Shown here: positions 26,101 through 38,879 of the stretch, one piece after another
How the letters are laid out: the number at the start of each line of letters is the position of its first letter
How positions within the stretch are numbered: the stretch's first letter is position 1
Assembly: GCA_963573385.1 (NCBI GenBank)
Contig: CAUYLG010033245.1
Location: 48,195-112,194, forward strand
Origin: Cacajao melanocephalus
Taxonomy: Eukaryota > Chordata > Mammalia > Primates > Pitheciidae
Length of the DNA: 64,000 nucleotides
Direction: 5' to 3'
The notes under the pieces: model-generated
What the model saw: only the letters and a program-made list of their open reading frames with translations
Databases searched by the model: none
Told to the model about the DNA's origin: nothing
Program-made: the position numbers and the translations under genes

Positions 26101-26385
26101 CCGCGTCGCCTGCCCTCCTGCCCACCCTCCCACCCACCCGACCAGCAGAGCTTTTTAATACAAGAAAACAACACCACAAACCACACACACTCGCGCACAC
26201 ACACATACACAGAGACTCTTTCATTTTTCTTGTACATATGTGTAAATAATGACAGAATGGAGTGGGGTAAAAGTGTATTTTGAATATTCCCAATTTTCGA
26301 AGTCAGTAAAAAAAAACACAAAAACTGTATGAATGACTTTGTAAATTTTGTTCTATATGAATAAAAAGGCAAATTACTTGTGATC
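26101..26385 (+). other. GRID1: GRID1 3' UTR (proximal form)
   Basis: Runs from the stop to just past the first AATAAA. It includes a C-rich start, a CA-rich patch at 26176-26212 (cacacacactcgcgcacac) and an AT-rich end with an A-run at 26308-26316. The transcript may extend further (see the downstream signals). Confidence 0.75.
26360..26365 (+). promoter_or_regulatory. Proximal poly(A) signal of GRID1
   Basis: AATAAA 260 bases after the stop, followed about 15 bases later by 'acttgtgatcattctg', which can serve as the U/GU-rich downstream element. Cleavage is expected near 26377-26385. Confidence 0.7.
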
Positions 26386-27918
26386 ATTCTGAAGTGCCAA
26401 AGGAGCCCCCCGTTCCTGGGCCTTTCTGAGGGCAGGCGGGGTGACCAGATAAGGAGCCCCTCCCTGCTGGGGGAGAAGGGAAGACGAGGAGCCCCACATG
26501 CCGCTCACTGCCTTGTCCCATGGCTTTGCTGCCCCGTTTCTTTGCTCCTGGCCCTTCATTCCTTTTAGTTCCTCAGCTGGACAGAGGGAGTCTGGAGCCC
26601 GCGTTGGGCTGGCCCATTGGGTTGCTGTGCTGTAGGCTGATCAGCTGTTCTGGGTAGCCTGGGACCAAGGAGGTGCCCTGGACTCAGGGCCATCCGGTCC
26701 TGGACCATGCAGGACAAGATGGTCACCGGCTGTGTGTGCTGCAGTGTGCCTCTGTCCCATGGGCCCGAGAGAAACTGACAATTACCCATAGTGAGGTAAT
26801 TAAGAACTTTGATGCTGAGCTGTTCTGATATCATCCTGTTGGCCTTGCGTCTTATTTTCTTTTCAAAATTAGAAGAATCAACAAATGATAGCATATGACG
26901 GAAGGAGACCATGTTTGTTTAGGTAGGAGGAAGCCTTGCCCCTTAGGTGAGAAGCGTAAGTGTAACTCCTATCCACCAAAGAAGTTGCTTGTAGCCCCCA
27001 AAGTAAAGACCTATCTCTCTCTGGGTCATAAATCCTACAGGCAGTCCAATAAATAGGGCTGGCTCCAGCACAAACCCTCCCTCCCAGTGTCACCACCTTC
27101 TTCAGATCAGACCAGGAGTCTTCCTCAAGCAGCAATCCAGCCCAGAGCAGGGGCCCTCCCCACTCAGGGCATCTGTTAGCCTTTGAGATTCCCAGGCCTA
27201 GCCGTGTGCACGTGCAGCTGTGGGGAAACCCTCCGTTATCTGGGAAGCCCAGTTTTGTATGCCTAGGACGACTTAACAGCCCCCCGCCTCCTTCAGCTGC
27301 CCTTTCTGAGGCAACTAAATTACAGAATCAGGGAAAGAACCATGAGGAGTGGAACTGGAGGAATCTGAGTTGTGCCACTTCAGTTCTCTCCTAAAGACAA
27401 AAGTGATTCTGATCTCCTGACCTGTCAGAATGGAATACACAGCCCACATCTTTCACTGAAGAGGGTGGGGCTCCTGCTGCCAGGAGTAATCAGGGAGCTG
27501 AGAGCCTGGGTCTGCAGTCATGAAGAAATACAAAGTCCTATTGATTGCTTCTTCTATAGCCTTGTAGAGTTTCTAGAGAGATGTATTTACGAGGGTGATA
27601 ACTAGCCCAGGATTGATTTCTTTCCTAAAGTCCCTAGTGACATGATTGAGCAGTAAGGGAACAGCCGCATCACACAGTCAGCCAAAAGTACCATGGGAAG
27701 AGAGAGTATTTATAATTATGTTATTTATCTCTGGATGCTGAGAATGGTCTGATATTCGTGCTACCAAGGTAATCCATTGACATTTCTCCAATCAGAGCAT
27801 GTGGAACTTTGAGCCAGGCATGCCCCGAGAAGCCTAGGTGGGCTACCATGAACCCAAGGAAGAGCAGGCTTTGTTTTCCATCAGCACTTTGGGGGCCCTG
27901 CCCTGGATGGTCAATTTT
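26386..27918. other. Downstream flank or extended 3' UTR, no recognised features
   Basis: Ordinary mixed DNA after the first poly(A) site. It belongs to the GRID1 transcript only if a distal poly(A) site is used. Confidence 0.5.
27048..27053 (+). promoter_or_regulatory. Candidate distal poly(A) signal
   Basis: AATAAA 950 bases after the stop. The downstream sequence (agggctggctcc) is not markedly GU-rich, so it is a weaker candidate. Confidence 0.25.
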
Positions 27919-27966
27919 TCATATCTATATCTATCTATATCTATATCTATATCATCTATCTATTTT
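27919..27966 (+). repeat. (ATCT)n-type microsatellite
   Basis: A 48-base mixture of ATCT and ATATCT units (catatctatatctatctat...), likely polymorphic. Confidence 0.9.
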
Positions 27967-28119
27967 TTTAATCAAACTCTGGTCTCACTGCCTTATCTCA
28001 CACCGAACTCTGTTACCCCATCACCCCCTGAGATGGCCTGTCTTCTGGGATGTAGCACAGATGTCTTTTTGGATAGGTCTGCTTAGAATGAGTGTCAAGG
28101 AGGAGAGGGAGGGAGATGG

Positions 28120-28122
<3 letters not shown>

Positions 28123-28157
<35 letters not shown>

Positions 28158-28187
28158 CAAGAGAGAAAGAGCGAGAGAGAGAGAGAA
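28123..28187 (+). repeat. (GT)16 microsatellite followed by a (GA)-rich tract
   Basis: A pure run of 16 GT units (28123-28154) passes directly into gagcaagagagaaagagcga and a GA run to 28187. The compound structure suggests length variation. Confidence 0.95.
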
Positions 28188-28504
28188 CCATCATCTTCAA
28201 GAGAAGTATTCTGCTTATACAAAATAATTTACACCCCATGGTGTTATTCTTCACCATGTTTATGTTATTTTAAAAAAAATTTTCTACCCTTGGCATGAGG
28301 GGAAATGATTGATATTCAAGCAAGTTCTCTAGGAAACAAAATCTTCCCAACTCAGATTTCTGTGTCAGCTCAGAATGTATCTTTTTTTCATGCTTTGCTT
28401 TTTGGATTTATAACTCTGTTTAGACTATTCCATACATTTTAGGTATATTTTGTGCCTTCAGACACTGCAAATAATAATCAGCATTTGGATTAAAGTTGTT
28501 TAAT

Positions 28505-28510
28505 AATAAA
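28505..28510 (+). promoter_or_regulatory. Candidate distal poly(A) signal
   Basis: AATAAA followed by 'tcttgtctttgctccc', a good U-rich downstream element. If used, the 3' UTR would be about 2.4 kb. Supported only by the motif and context. Confidence 0.4.
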
Positions 28511-28990
28511 TCTTGTCTTTGCTCCCTATGCTCTTATTCTCTGGGGTGAAGAAATACTGACTACTTATTTCTGGGCATGTTGAGATCATGAACTAAATTC
28601 TGTGCCATCGGCAAGGACAGTCGTGAGGAAAACTTCTCCCCTCAAGGGGGTCTCAGCTATGCCCGGAGGTGGGGTCATGCCCTCCTCACCCAGTACATAT
28701 CCAGAGTTCCCTGACACCAACCAGGGGACAGTGTGAGGGACAGGCTGAGCAGCAAGTCTAATTTTTGGTTAACCTAACAGTGTTCTTTAAAATATTAAGT
28801 TCTTGGAAGAGTCTTAGAAGAGAACTGGGTCATCATCGTACATAGAGAAGGGCTCCCACGGCCTGGAGGGATGACCATCCTTCTAACTGTCAGCTGACTG
28901 TGCTGCCATTCTCATCTCTGCACTCCCCTGACCTCAGATAAGTTGCTTCTCTGTGCTTGGGTGTCAGGGCTAAGGAACTGTCATTCCTGG

Positions 28991-29024
28991 TGGATCCACA
29001 GCTTGGCTGGATCCACAGCTTGGC
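28991..29024 (+). repeat. Perfect 17-bp tandem duplication
   Basis: Two adjacent identical copies of tggatccacagcttggc, each with a BamHI-type GGATCC. Lack of divergence suggests a recent slippage event. Confidence 0.97.
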
Positions 29025-29636
29025 TTCTCAAAGTTTGACCCTCACAAGGTCTGTGGAGACGTTTCTTCAATGAACATCCTATGCCCTCAGACATCCCACA
29101 GGCCTCGAGTCATCAGCCTGGTCCTCCACCCCTAGATGTGTGTGCTTTTTGGCTAACCTCTGGAAAAGTCCCCTGGCTTCCGTACTGTGTGGGGGAAAGA
29201 GCCTCGCATGGGCCTCGAGCTCAGTAAGGCTAATCTGAGGAGGCTGGCTGTCATGATTGGGATTTCTTCTTTTAGAAAGCAAAGGGAGGATGCCCAGCCC
29301 TAGTTCTGCTCTGCATCAAGATCCGCTTCTCCACGTTGGGGCCACTCCTCAGACTGGGGCTGGGGGAGGGCAACAGACGCCGCTGGATTCTGTGAGTGGA
29401 CAGGTAGACAGGAGCAGCTGCGGGGAATCCCAAAGGGCTGTTTTCATAAGAAGAAGCTGCCTAGTTCCTAAATTGGAAATCCCCCAAATAGCGCCAAGGT
29501 AAAACTAATTCCATACCTGATGCTTGTCTTTTTAAGCGCTGAAGGAAGAGCAGACACGTTAGAGAGGAAAAGACCAGTGGTCCTAAAGGCCATGAGGACA
29601 GGGAGAGGCACTGTCTGTGGCCTGTGCCTTTTCACT

Positions 29637-30140
29637 TAAAAGTCATTCCATTTAATAATAGGTGATAGAAATATTATAAAGAATAAAATATTAGTCATTT
29701 TAAATATAATTAAATAACAGAGATGGGCAAGGTCTAACAGATAACTCAGTTCTCTATGTGACCTTATGCTTCCAAGGCAAAGGGGTCCCTTAATTGAGTG
29801 CCTCCAGCTTCATTTTCAGGAATCCTTCCCTCCCAAAAGTATCTGCTTATGAATTAGCATCTGCATCTTAACTAGAGCCTTGTTTTATACTTTTGGCCTT
29901 GGCAAAAGAAAATTAGATAAAAGCTCCAGACGGTTTTTACTGACCTTTCCTTGCTGTGGATACAATAAGAGGCAGCATTTCTGTTCCTAATGTAACATTT
30001 TTAATATGTAAAATATTCTTTTATTTTATACCATTAGTTGTTTTTAATAAAACTATTTATTCTTATTATCCTCACCATTTGTACCGAGAAACTGCACATG
30101 AATAACTCTCTCCTGTGTTAATAACTTTAATCATTGTCTT
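29637..30140. promoter_or_regulatory. Repeat-free AT-rich block with TAAT motifs (candidate conserved element)
   Basis: No transposon signature seen. It holds 'tttaataataggtgat', 'tataattaaataa', 'cccttaattgag', 'tgaattagcatctgcat' and 'tttttaataaaacta'. The resemblance to developmental enhancers is compositional; nothing in the sequence proves function. Confidence 0.2.
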
Positions 30141-31035
30141 TTTTTTTTTTTGGCCTCTCAGTGGTAGTATTTAGTCAGAGAAGATTACTTATGAGAGAGG
30201 TGAACCTATTCCAGATAAATCAGGTGAGCTAATAGTCATTTCCTACCAAAGAGGATGGAACAATTGTCTGTAATGTCTGATCATCCCTCCCCTGCCAGCA
30301 TTTATTGTCTCACCTCTGAACTTGACATTGAGCACTGAGCTCCAGATATAATAGAAATTCTTTCTGCAGGGGGAAAAAAAAAAAAAGGATGGCTACAGAA
30401 ATTTGCAATGGCCAATGGCTGGGATCTGGAAGAGAGGGCACTAGACAGACCTGGATTACTTAGGGTAAGCAACCAAATGTGACCCAAGGAGAGCTCAGTT
30501 GCTGGCAGTCAAGTATACAGTTGCCAGGAGCCCAGGGGTATCCAAATTCAGAGGAAAATAAAATATTCACCAACTTATGGAGACTTGTGCATCCAAAATA
30601 AGTACACACAGACACATATACACATACATATGTTCATGTACAAACATCTAAGTCCATGCAAACACACTCACCATATCAGGCACATGCATGCAGAGTTTTA
30701 AAGCACATGGCAATGCGCTTGGGTGATGTAAGCAGGTGGAGAGATGTTCATCAGAAACAGATGCCAGGGGAGAAAACTGTTTCAGGGCTTCCCTGCCCAG
30801 TGCACAGTCTCAGTACAACAATCAGCCAAGCAGTGTTCTGCAATCAGCCGCCGAGGAGGGAGGGAGGCACACCTTCAGCAATGTGGCCTATTATCTGCAA
30901 GGCTGTCTGGTGTGCTCAGCAAACCCTCCTCTGTTATCAATCCCTTGCTCTAAAATCATGACTTGCAGCCAGAATCCCTGAAATATGCCAAGAAGCCCCA
31001 AGCATTCTCAAAAACATCATGTTTCCTAATAAGAA
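30141..31035. other. Flanking sequence without recognised features
   Basis: Mixed DNA with a short CA-rich patch at 30605-30640 and an A-run at 30372-30386. No gene or nameable repeat. Confidence 0.5.
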
Positions 31036-31039
31036 TACC

Positions 31040-31255
31040 CATTATCATCTGTATCAGTGACCGTTTCTTGATCAGGTGTGGTGTCTGAGGGACTGTACTA
31101 TATCCCTCACTTTCTTAGTCTCAGATCAGTCATGCAAAATAAAAAATATTATAAATAGATTTATACAAATGGAAACTGAAACTCAAAAAGACATGGTTCC
31201 AAAGCTGCTGAGAGACAGTGCTGGGATTCACTTTCTTGTCTCTCTGAGTCCTTAG
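31040..31255 (-). repeat. MIR element (antisense)
   Basis: 'caaatggaaactgaaactca', 'aaagacatggttccaaagct' and 'gctgagagacagtgctggga' follow the antisense MIR from the 'gatgaggaaactgag' region to the 'gggattc' end. Confidence 0.6.
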
Positions 31256-32355
31256 TGCATGCTCCTGCCAGTATAGCTGGTTCTCCCTCCCGGAGAGCAT
31301 ATCCTCTGTGCCTCAGCTGCTGCACCTGTGCTGACCTTCCGTGTCATCAGCCTATCGGGTCCCTCAGCCTCCACATCTGCTGCCTCCTCTCCAGTGGCTT
31401 CAGGGCAGTCGGTGAGTATCTTCTTGTACACCCCTATAGTGACTGTAGCTAGTCTGGGATAACAGGTTCATTTCTAACCATAGAGTTGGGCTGGATATCT
31501 GCTCCTCTGAAGCTGCCTCAGCCAGGCAGGGCATCAGAGTCTGCCAGTTGTACTCAGAAGATAGGCTGTTCCTCTGAGGGTATCTCCTTTCTCCCCTAGA
31601 CTCCCCAAGAGGCACCTTCTCCTTCTGCAGAAGGTAAAGTGTGCATCAAGCTAAGGAAAGCTTTGAGGCTAAGTAGTGCTTTAAAGAGTTTTAGGATTCT
31701 CCCCCAGGGCAGGAATTCCTCCACCAAAGTCCCTTGATACACCTCAGAGGTGCCTGAAAACCTCCAAAAAATATCTGCCAAATTGTTTTTGCATGTATGT
31801 ATGCATGTGTGTATGTGCATTTTCTCCAGTAACCTTGTTCACATCTTCCACATATTCCTACAATTCTCATATAAAAGCTCTAAGCCACTTCCCTTAAGAG
31901 TTGTGAGTTGGGCAAGCCTCCGCATCTCACTCTCCCAAGGCTAGTGTTTAGGTGCAGTGTTATGTTGGTGCTCATCTGAGGTGAAAAGCAGAACAGTAGC
32001 CAAAGGAGGGAGTGTGGAAAATGCGTTGCAGATGGGGGCCCTGGGGCTTTGACTAAGAGGCGGGAAAATCCCACTGGCAGGGCACCCTGGGCAACACAAG
32101 ATGCGTAGGCGATGGGATGAGGCTGGTGCCCTGATCCTGGCACCCAGAAAAGTGGTCAAGATAAGGCAAAGGAATGAACAATAAAACTTGTCAGGTCTGA
32201 GCTGGATTCCTATGTCTGGCCTTTATTGGTGGTGACATCTTGAACACATTCTTTATCACTTCTTTGAGTCTCACTACTTCATTTTTTTATTAGTGACAAT
32301 AATACCTATCTCTTCTATTTGGTGAAAATTCTATAGTTAGTCATCATAAGAAAAG
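31256..32355. other. Flanking sequence without recognised features
   Basis: About 1.1 kb with no exon or nameable repeat; a small TG-rich patch lies at 31791-31820. Confidence 0.5.
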
Positions 32356-32840
32356 CTGCAATTGGGAGTTGGTTCCCCTCAGCACAGTTTTGCAGTCCTT
32401 AGACCTGCTTCATCCATTTTTAATTAGAGGCAAGCAAAAAAAAAAAAAAGGTGAAATAAATTTATTCAAGCTCTTCCTTCAGAAATAATGGACTGGCAGG
32501 GAATTGGCTGTCTCCACACTCAGTCCCTGGGCTTGTCTTGGTTCTCAATGTTCCAGTATTACCCAGTCCACTCCCGACCACCACGTTTACTATTCCAGCT
32601 TGGCGCCTGTGACCTGTCACTTGGCAATCCACCACCCTCCAGCATCCTCTCCCTTGCACTTCAATGGTGAAGTCCACCTGTTCAGAGACCTCCTTTGCTC
32701 ATGTCTTCCTTCAGAGGATTTTAGCTGGTCTGTCTTCCCCTGAAGCTCTCATGTTTGTTTCCCTGGCATTAAATAGATAGGGTTCCTTTCACCTTGCCTC
32801 CTACTTTCAACTCCTTACCTCCTCGTGGCCTTCTTGGACA
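32356..32840 (+). repeat. Diverged ~480-bp direct repeat, right copy (downstream of GRID1)
   Basis: Partner of 22130-22600, in the same orientation, 10.2 kb away. It carries a longer A-run (13 A near 32438) and a few small insertions. The pair flanks the terminal GRID1 exon. Confidence 0.85.
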
Positions 32841-33299
32841 AGAAGACTCAGTGCCCTGCCTGGGATATATCCACATTTGCTCTGTTCTCCTAGGCCTGGC
32901 TTCCTGGGCAAGGGGTTCAGGAAGAAGGGATTTGTGCCCCTTAGACAGAGACAAATGCTAGACAAATGTTGTGTCAATCAGTGAGACCCGGTTTTGCATT
33001 TTGGCTCTGGACTTCGTAGTTGTATGATTTAGGATTTGAAGTGATAAGACTGAATTCACAGAGCTATGTGTGATTCATGATTGCTGAAATGATATTTTCC
33101 CAGTTCATAAGCTCGCTTCTTCTGACAGCTGAGCCTTTTGAAGAACCTATACAGTTCCCAAAGACCAGAGCTGGATCCTGACAAGCAAGGCCATGCTTCT
33201 CTTTACTTTGTGGCAAATTACTTTTTTTTCTGCAAGACAGCATGAGCTAGTGCTGACTCAGTAGATCAGAGTAGGAAAAGACAAAGATGGCTTAAAATC
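32841..33299. other. Flanking sequence without recognised features
   Basis: Nothing I can name beyond an eight-T run near 33223. Confidence 0.5.
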
Positions 33300-33440
33300 T
33301 GTTCTTTGCCACTGTCTAGATGGGTGTCCTTGTTCCTATTACCAATGTCTCTGAGCCTGCTTTCTGCCTCTCACCTGTAGAAATGGGTTCTGAGTCCTGA
33401 GCTGCTTTGAAGATCAGTGATAATGTGGATAAGGTACCTG
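33300..33440 (+). repeat. MIR fragment
   Basis: 'ctttgccactgtctagatgg', 'ctcacctgtagaaatgggtt' and 'gctgctttgaagatcagtga' follow the sense MIR order with high divergence. Confidence 0.5.
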
Positions 33441-34372
33441 CACAAATACACTCTCATAAATGGCAGCTCTGGTGATCTGCATCCTGCCTCTTGGTGTGAA
33501 CTGCTCAGTCTTTGAGCTTAGTCAACCACCCATTCATAACATTCACATACAGACCGCTTCCCTCCCACTTGTCTGCTGAGACAGAGGAAGGAAGCATTTC
33601 CGTTTTCATCCCTAGAACTGGAATGCTTGCTTTGGGTCTCACTCTCCCACTGGGAGATAGCAGTGACAGCAGTCCTCACTTCCGTTCACGAGACCCTCTC
33701 AGGTGATCATTCTGATTGTTCCCAGAAAGCAAATGAAAAGCCTGGCTTACCTAGAGAGGAGTGATTTGATTGTGAGAGGCTCAGTCAGTGCCCTCTCAGC
33801 TCCTGACTCTCAGACATGCTCATGATGAAGTGCAGCTGAAAAGAAGCAAACTTCAGCGAAACTGCCTTTCCAAAGCTGGTGGAGGTATCTATGCATCCTC
33901 CAGAATACAGTTTGAGAAGTAAGATTCACGGCCATATAGTCCAAAAAATGCCAGACCTTTAGAGGTTCCTGGGGTGATGGCCCTGTGCTTTTCAGGTAGG
34001 ATCTAACCCCTTGTGTTTTGTGGGAGAAATAAATGCACAGGATTGAAGCTGTGAGATGTATATGTGCTGAGATTATTTTACATTTACTTCATCATGTGTG
34101 TTTCTGCTTTTTTTTTTTTTTTTTTAAGCTTCTGCCTCTACCTTAGGCCAGAAGCCCAAAGGTAATTGAATCTTCTTCATTTGGCAACTTGTCATCTGAC
34201 CAGGCTAAGTAATCTCGTGTAGAAGGTGCTTGCTGTATTCTAGAAAAAATGACAGAGTGAGCTGCTATGTCAGTAAGGATCCTGCATGGTAAGAGATGGC
34301 ACAGGGAAATAGGGATTTGGGGAGAGAGACTATTGGAAAGATGTGCACAGGCAAAGGAAAGTCACAAGAAGA
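33441..34372. other. Flanking sequence without recognised features
   Basis: Mixed DNA with a poly(T) run of 18 at 34110-34127. No gene or nameable repeat. Confidence 0.5.
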
Positions 34373-34438
34373 ACTGATGATTAATGAGATTGAGCCTTTT
34401 ACACATGCTTATGTGCATGTTGCTTTTGTGAGCTGCCT
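34373..34438 (-). repeat. 66-bp island nearly identical to part of an L1 2.1 kb downstream
   Basis: Matches 36505-36570 at 61 of 66 positions, starting 'actgatgattaatgagattg'. The flanking bases on either side do not match, although the downstream copy is embedded in antisense L1. Confidence 0.85.
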
Positions 34439-35264
34439 CTTTTCTTCCATAGCTGAAAAGCCTGAGTGTAGGAACAGCAGCCCATCCTTACTCCCTGACG
34501 GCCCAGCAAGGTGGAGGGAGGGAGCACATGTTCTAACTATGGCCAGGATTGCCTGACCGGAGCTGAGCCCAGCTCCAGAGATGAGCCATTCAATGGTGAT
34601 TCTACAAGCAGCCAGCTGCAGGAGGGAATGTATACTCTGACTTCACTGGTCTCCTGCCAGCTAATCTCCTGCCAATCCCAAGAGCAGACGGCAAGGGAGT
34701 TCACTGAGGCAGAGTAGAGAAAGATGGAAAGTGGGTGCGGGGCAGGGAAGAAATAAAATATATTTACTCTAGGGGAGTCGAGAGAGGAAACCAAAGGAAT
34801 TCACACGGATCATAGGCCTATCACGTCCCAGGAGAATTAACTCATTCTTCCACTGGAAAATTAGGGTATCTCTTTTTTATAAGTGCAGAAGATGAGACTT
34901 AGGGTAATTTAGTGGTTTGCTCAAGGTCATTCGTCTTGTCTGTCGGCCTAAATAAAGCTCATGCTCTTTCCACCCTGAATTGCCCCATGTGTTCCAAAGA
35001 TGGAGACACAAGACACATCAGACAGAGGGTCACCTCCCTAAATCTGGGTCTCAGCCACCAAGGACTGCAAGCTTGCAGGTGAGGGCAGGCAGTGTGGAGC
35101 ATGTGGCATTCATGGAGAAAACTCTAGTCAGCCTTTTTGCGGTTGGGGTAGTGTGAATGTATTCTACGTAATTCTAATTTGGCTGTGGGAGGCCACTCTT
35201 CTGAATGGATCCCTAAAGAATACTAAAGCATAGAGCTACACAGGAGTCAGTGTTGGAATCAGAA
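34439..35264 (-). repeat. Mostly unremarkable flank; short MIR-like patch at 34860-34970
   Basis: 'agtgcagaagatgagactta' and 'gtggtttgctcaaggtcatt' near 34885-34932 look like an antisense MIR. The rest shows no feature. Confidence 0.4.
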
Positions 35265-35403
35265 AGGTGTGCTTTGGAGTCAGGTTTTTAGTTATATGAC
35301 CATGAGTAGGTCCCTTAACTTCTATGACTATCAGCTTCCTTATCTATGAAATCTAAACATAAGCAGCAAGTTTATCTTGAAGAATGAACTAAAAAATCTT
35401 GGA
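35265..35403 (+). repeat. MIR element, left part
   Basis: 'gtgctttggagtcaggtttt', 'atgaccatgagtaggtccct' and 'cagcttccttatctatgaaa' follow the sense MIR. It continues after the Alu as 'cacctagtgcctgtggcgga' and 'agtgctcagtagtgataacc' (35718-35780). Confidence 0.65.
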
Positions 35404-35700
<297 letters not shown>

Positions 35701-35799
35701 AAAGAAAACAGAATAAAACACCTAGTGCCTGTGGCGGACATACAGCAAGTGCTCAGTAGTGATAACCATTATTAGTACAGGAAACATGGTCATAAAACA

Positions 35800-37725
35800 C
35801 CCAATTACAAGGTCACAGTTTTACAATATACTTGTTTTGAAAATTATAAAATTTACTTAGAAAGGTGTACAAATAAGTATAGAAGTCAGTTCATTTTAAC
35901 AGTGTGAGTGCTCTTGTGTAGGCCCTAGCCCAAGATGAGAATAGAAGTCCCTCTTGTATACCTCCTCAGTTGACAACTCTGAAACTCTGAAGGTAACCAG
36001 TTATATAAATTCTAGAACAGTTGATTAATTTCATCTATTTTAGAAATGTGTTGAGATAGAATCAATTATGCTTTTTTTTTTTTCATTCAGCATTGGCTTT
36101 AGGGACTTTATGTTTCTGCATGAAGTTCATTTCATTGTTATACAGGATTTCTTTGTATGAATGTGCCACAGTTTCTGCATTCTACTGTCAATAGACTGTT
36201 GATTTGTGTTCATTCTGGGTTATAACAAGCAATATTCCAATAAACATTTTTTGGACATGTTGGGTGAATTTATGTATGCCTTTCTGGTAGATGGCTGGTT
36301 CATAGTTATGCATGTGTTCAACTTTAAGTCGAGACTGCTAAACAGTTTTCAGAAACGGTTGTACTGATTTACGCACTTGACCTGCAGTGTTTGAGAGCTG
36401 CAGTTGTCCCACATCCTCATTGACACCAGTGCTATCATATATTTTAATTTTCAGCCATTCTAGTGGGAATGCAACACACTTAATTGTGATTTTAATTTGC
36501 ATTTACTGATGATTAATGAGATTGAGCCTTTTGCATATGCTTATTTGCATATTGCTTTTGTGAGCTGTCTGTTCCACAGCACGGTTTACCTTTTTACTTT
36601 CTTTCTGATATCTTTTGATGAGAAGTTGTTAATTTAATCTAAGTTCATTTTCAACTTTTTTTTATCTTCAGTGTTAGATATGCCATTTCTGAAAACTCTG
36701 CCTAGCCCAGGCCATAGAGGTATTCTTCTGTTTTCTTTTGGATGTTTCAGTGTTGCTGTTTGTTTTGCCTTTACATTTTCATATGCAATCTGCCTGGAAT
36801 CAATTTCTTGGTATGATGTGAGAAAGAGGTTACAATATGTTTTCAATATGGACATTTGTTTATTACAGGACCATTTATAGAAAAATGTCCCTTTCTCATT
36901 ACACTGCAGTGTCAGATTTATCATGAATACAGTGATCTTACAAGGGTAGGCCTGTTTTCATATCATATTCTGTTGATCCATTTCTGTTTTTGCACTAATG
37001 CCCCACTGTCTTAGTTACTGTAACTTTGTCATCAATCTTGATATCTGATTATGTGGGTCAGTCCTTTGCATTTACACATAAATTTTAAAACATCATGCTA
37101 TTTTCTGGAAAAGTACTTTTGAAATTTTGGCTGAAACTGCATTGAATCCACAGATAAACTTGGAAAAAATTAATATGTTTCAATTTCTTACTTTCAACTT
37201 TTCTGTGTTCTTATATTTAAGGTGTGACATTTGAAAGCCGTTAGAGGTTCTGTGTGTGTGTTTAAAATAATTAATTAGTACATTCACATTCAATATAATT
37301 GCTGATGTACTTGGGCTTAGATTTATAGTCTTTTTTTTTTCGATTTTTCTCTCTTTTTCTATTTTAATTATCTCTTTTTTGCCTTCTTAGTAGTTAAAAT
37401 AATGCTTTGTTATTCAATATCCTGTCTCTGTTAGCTTGTTGGTTGTACATATTTATATTCTTAAAAGGATTATCCTACAGATATAAGTATGTATTTTATC
37501 ATGTTCAAGACAAAATAAGGATCTTAAACCACTCGCTTCGTTTAACACCCTCCATGTTTTATAATTGGAATTTTACATATATTTTCAACAAAATTTCAAT
37601 AATAATTTCTTAACTATTGTTTTATATATAGTAATGAATCATTTGGGCTTTTCGATATATTTGTTTTTTCTGCATCTATTTCTTTCTCTATGTCTCTGTT
37701 TCTTTCTGAGTTTTTTTTTTTTTCT
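35800..37725 (-). mobile_element. Old LINE-1 (antisense), 3' UTR and 3' part of ORF2
   Basis: The left part carries L1M 3' UTR phrases ('gccattctagtgggaatgca', 'gattttaatttgcatttact'). The right part holds antisense ORF2 phrases ('ccatttctgtttttgcacta', 'cattgaatccacagataaac'). There are no long open frames, so it is inactive. The poly(T) at 36072-36083 interrupts it. Confidence 0.7.
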
Positions 37726-37734
37726 GCCTGAGAA

Positions 37735-38821
<1,087 letters not shown>

Positions 38822-38879
38822 CTGTTTTTTTGTTGTTGTTGTTGTTTTCTGTTTTTTGTTTTTGTTTTTTCTTTTTTTT

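Larger units (their letters stand above)
28188..29636. other. Flanking sequence without a recognised gene
   Basis: Mixed DNA. A perfect 17-base tandem duplication (tggatccacagcttggc) lies at 28991-29007 and 29008-29024. No exon or nameable repeat. Confidence 0.5.
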
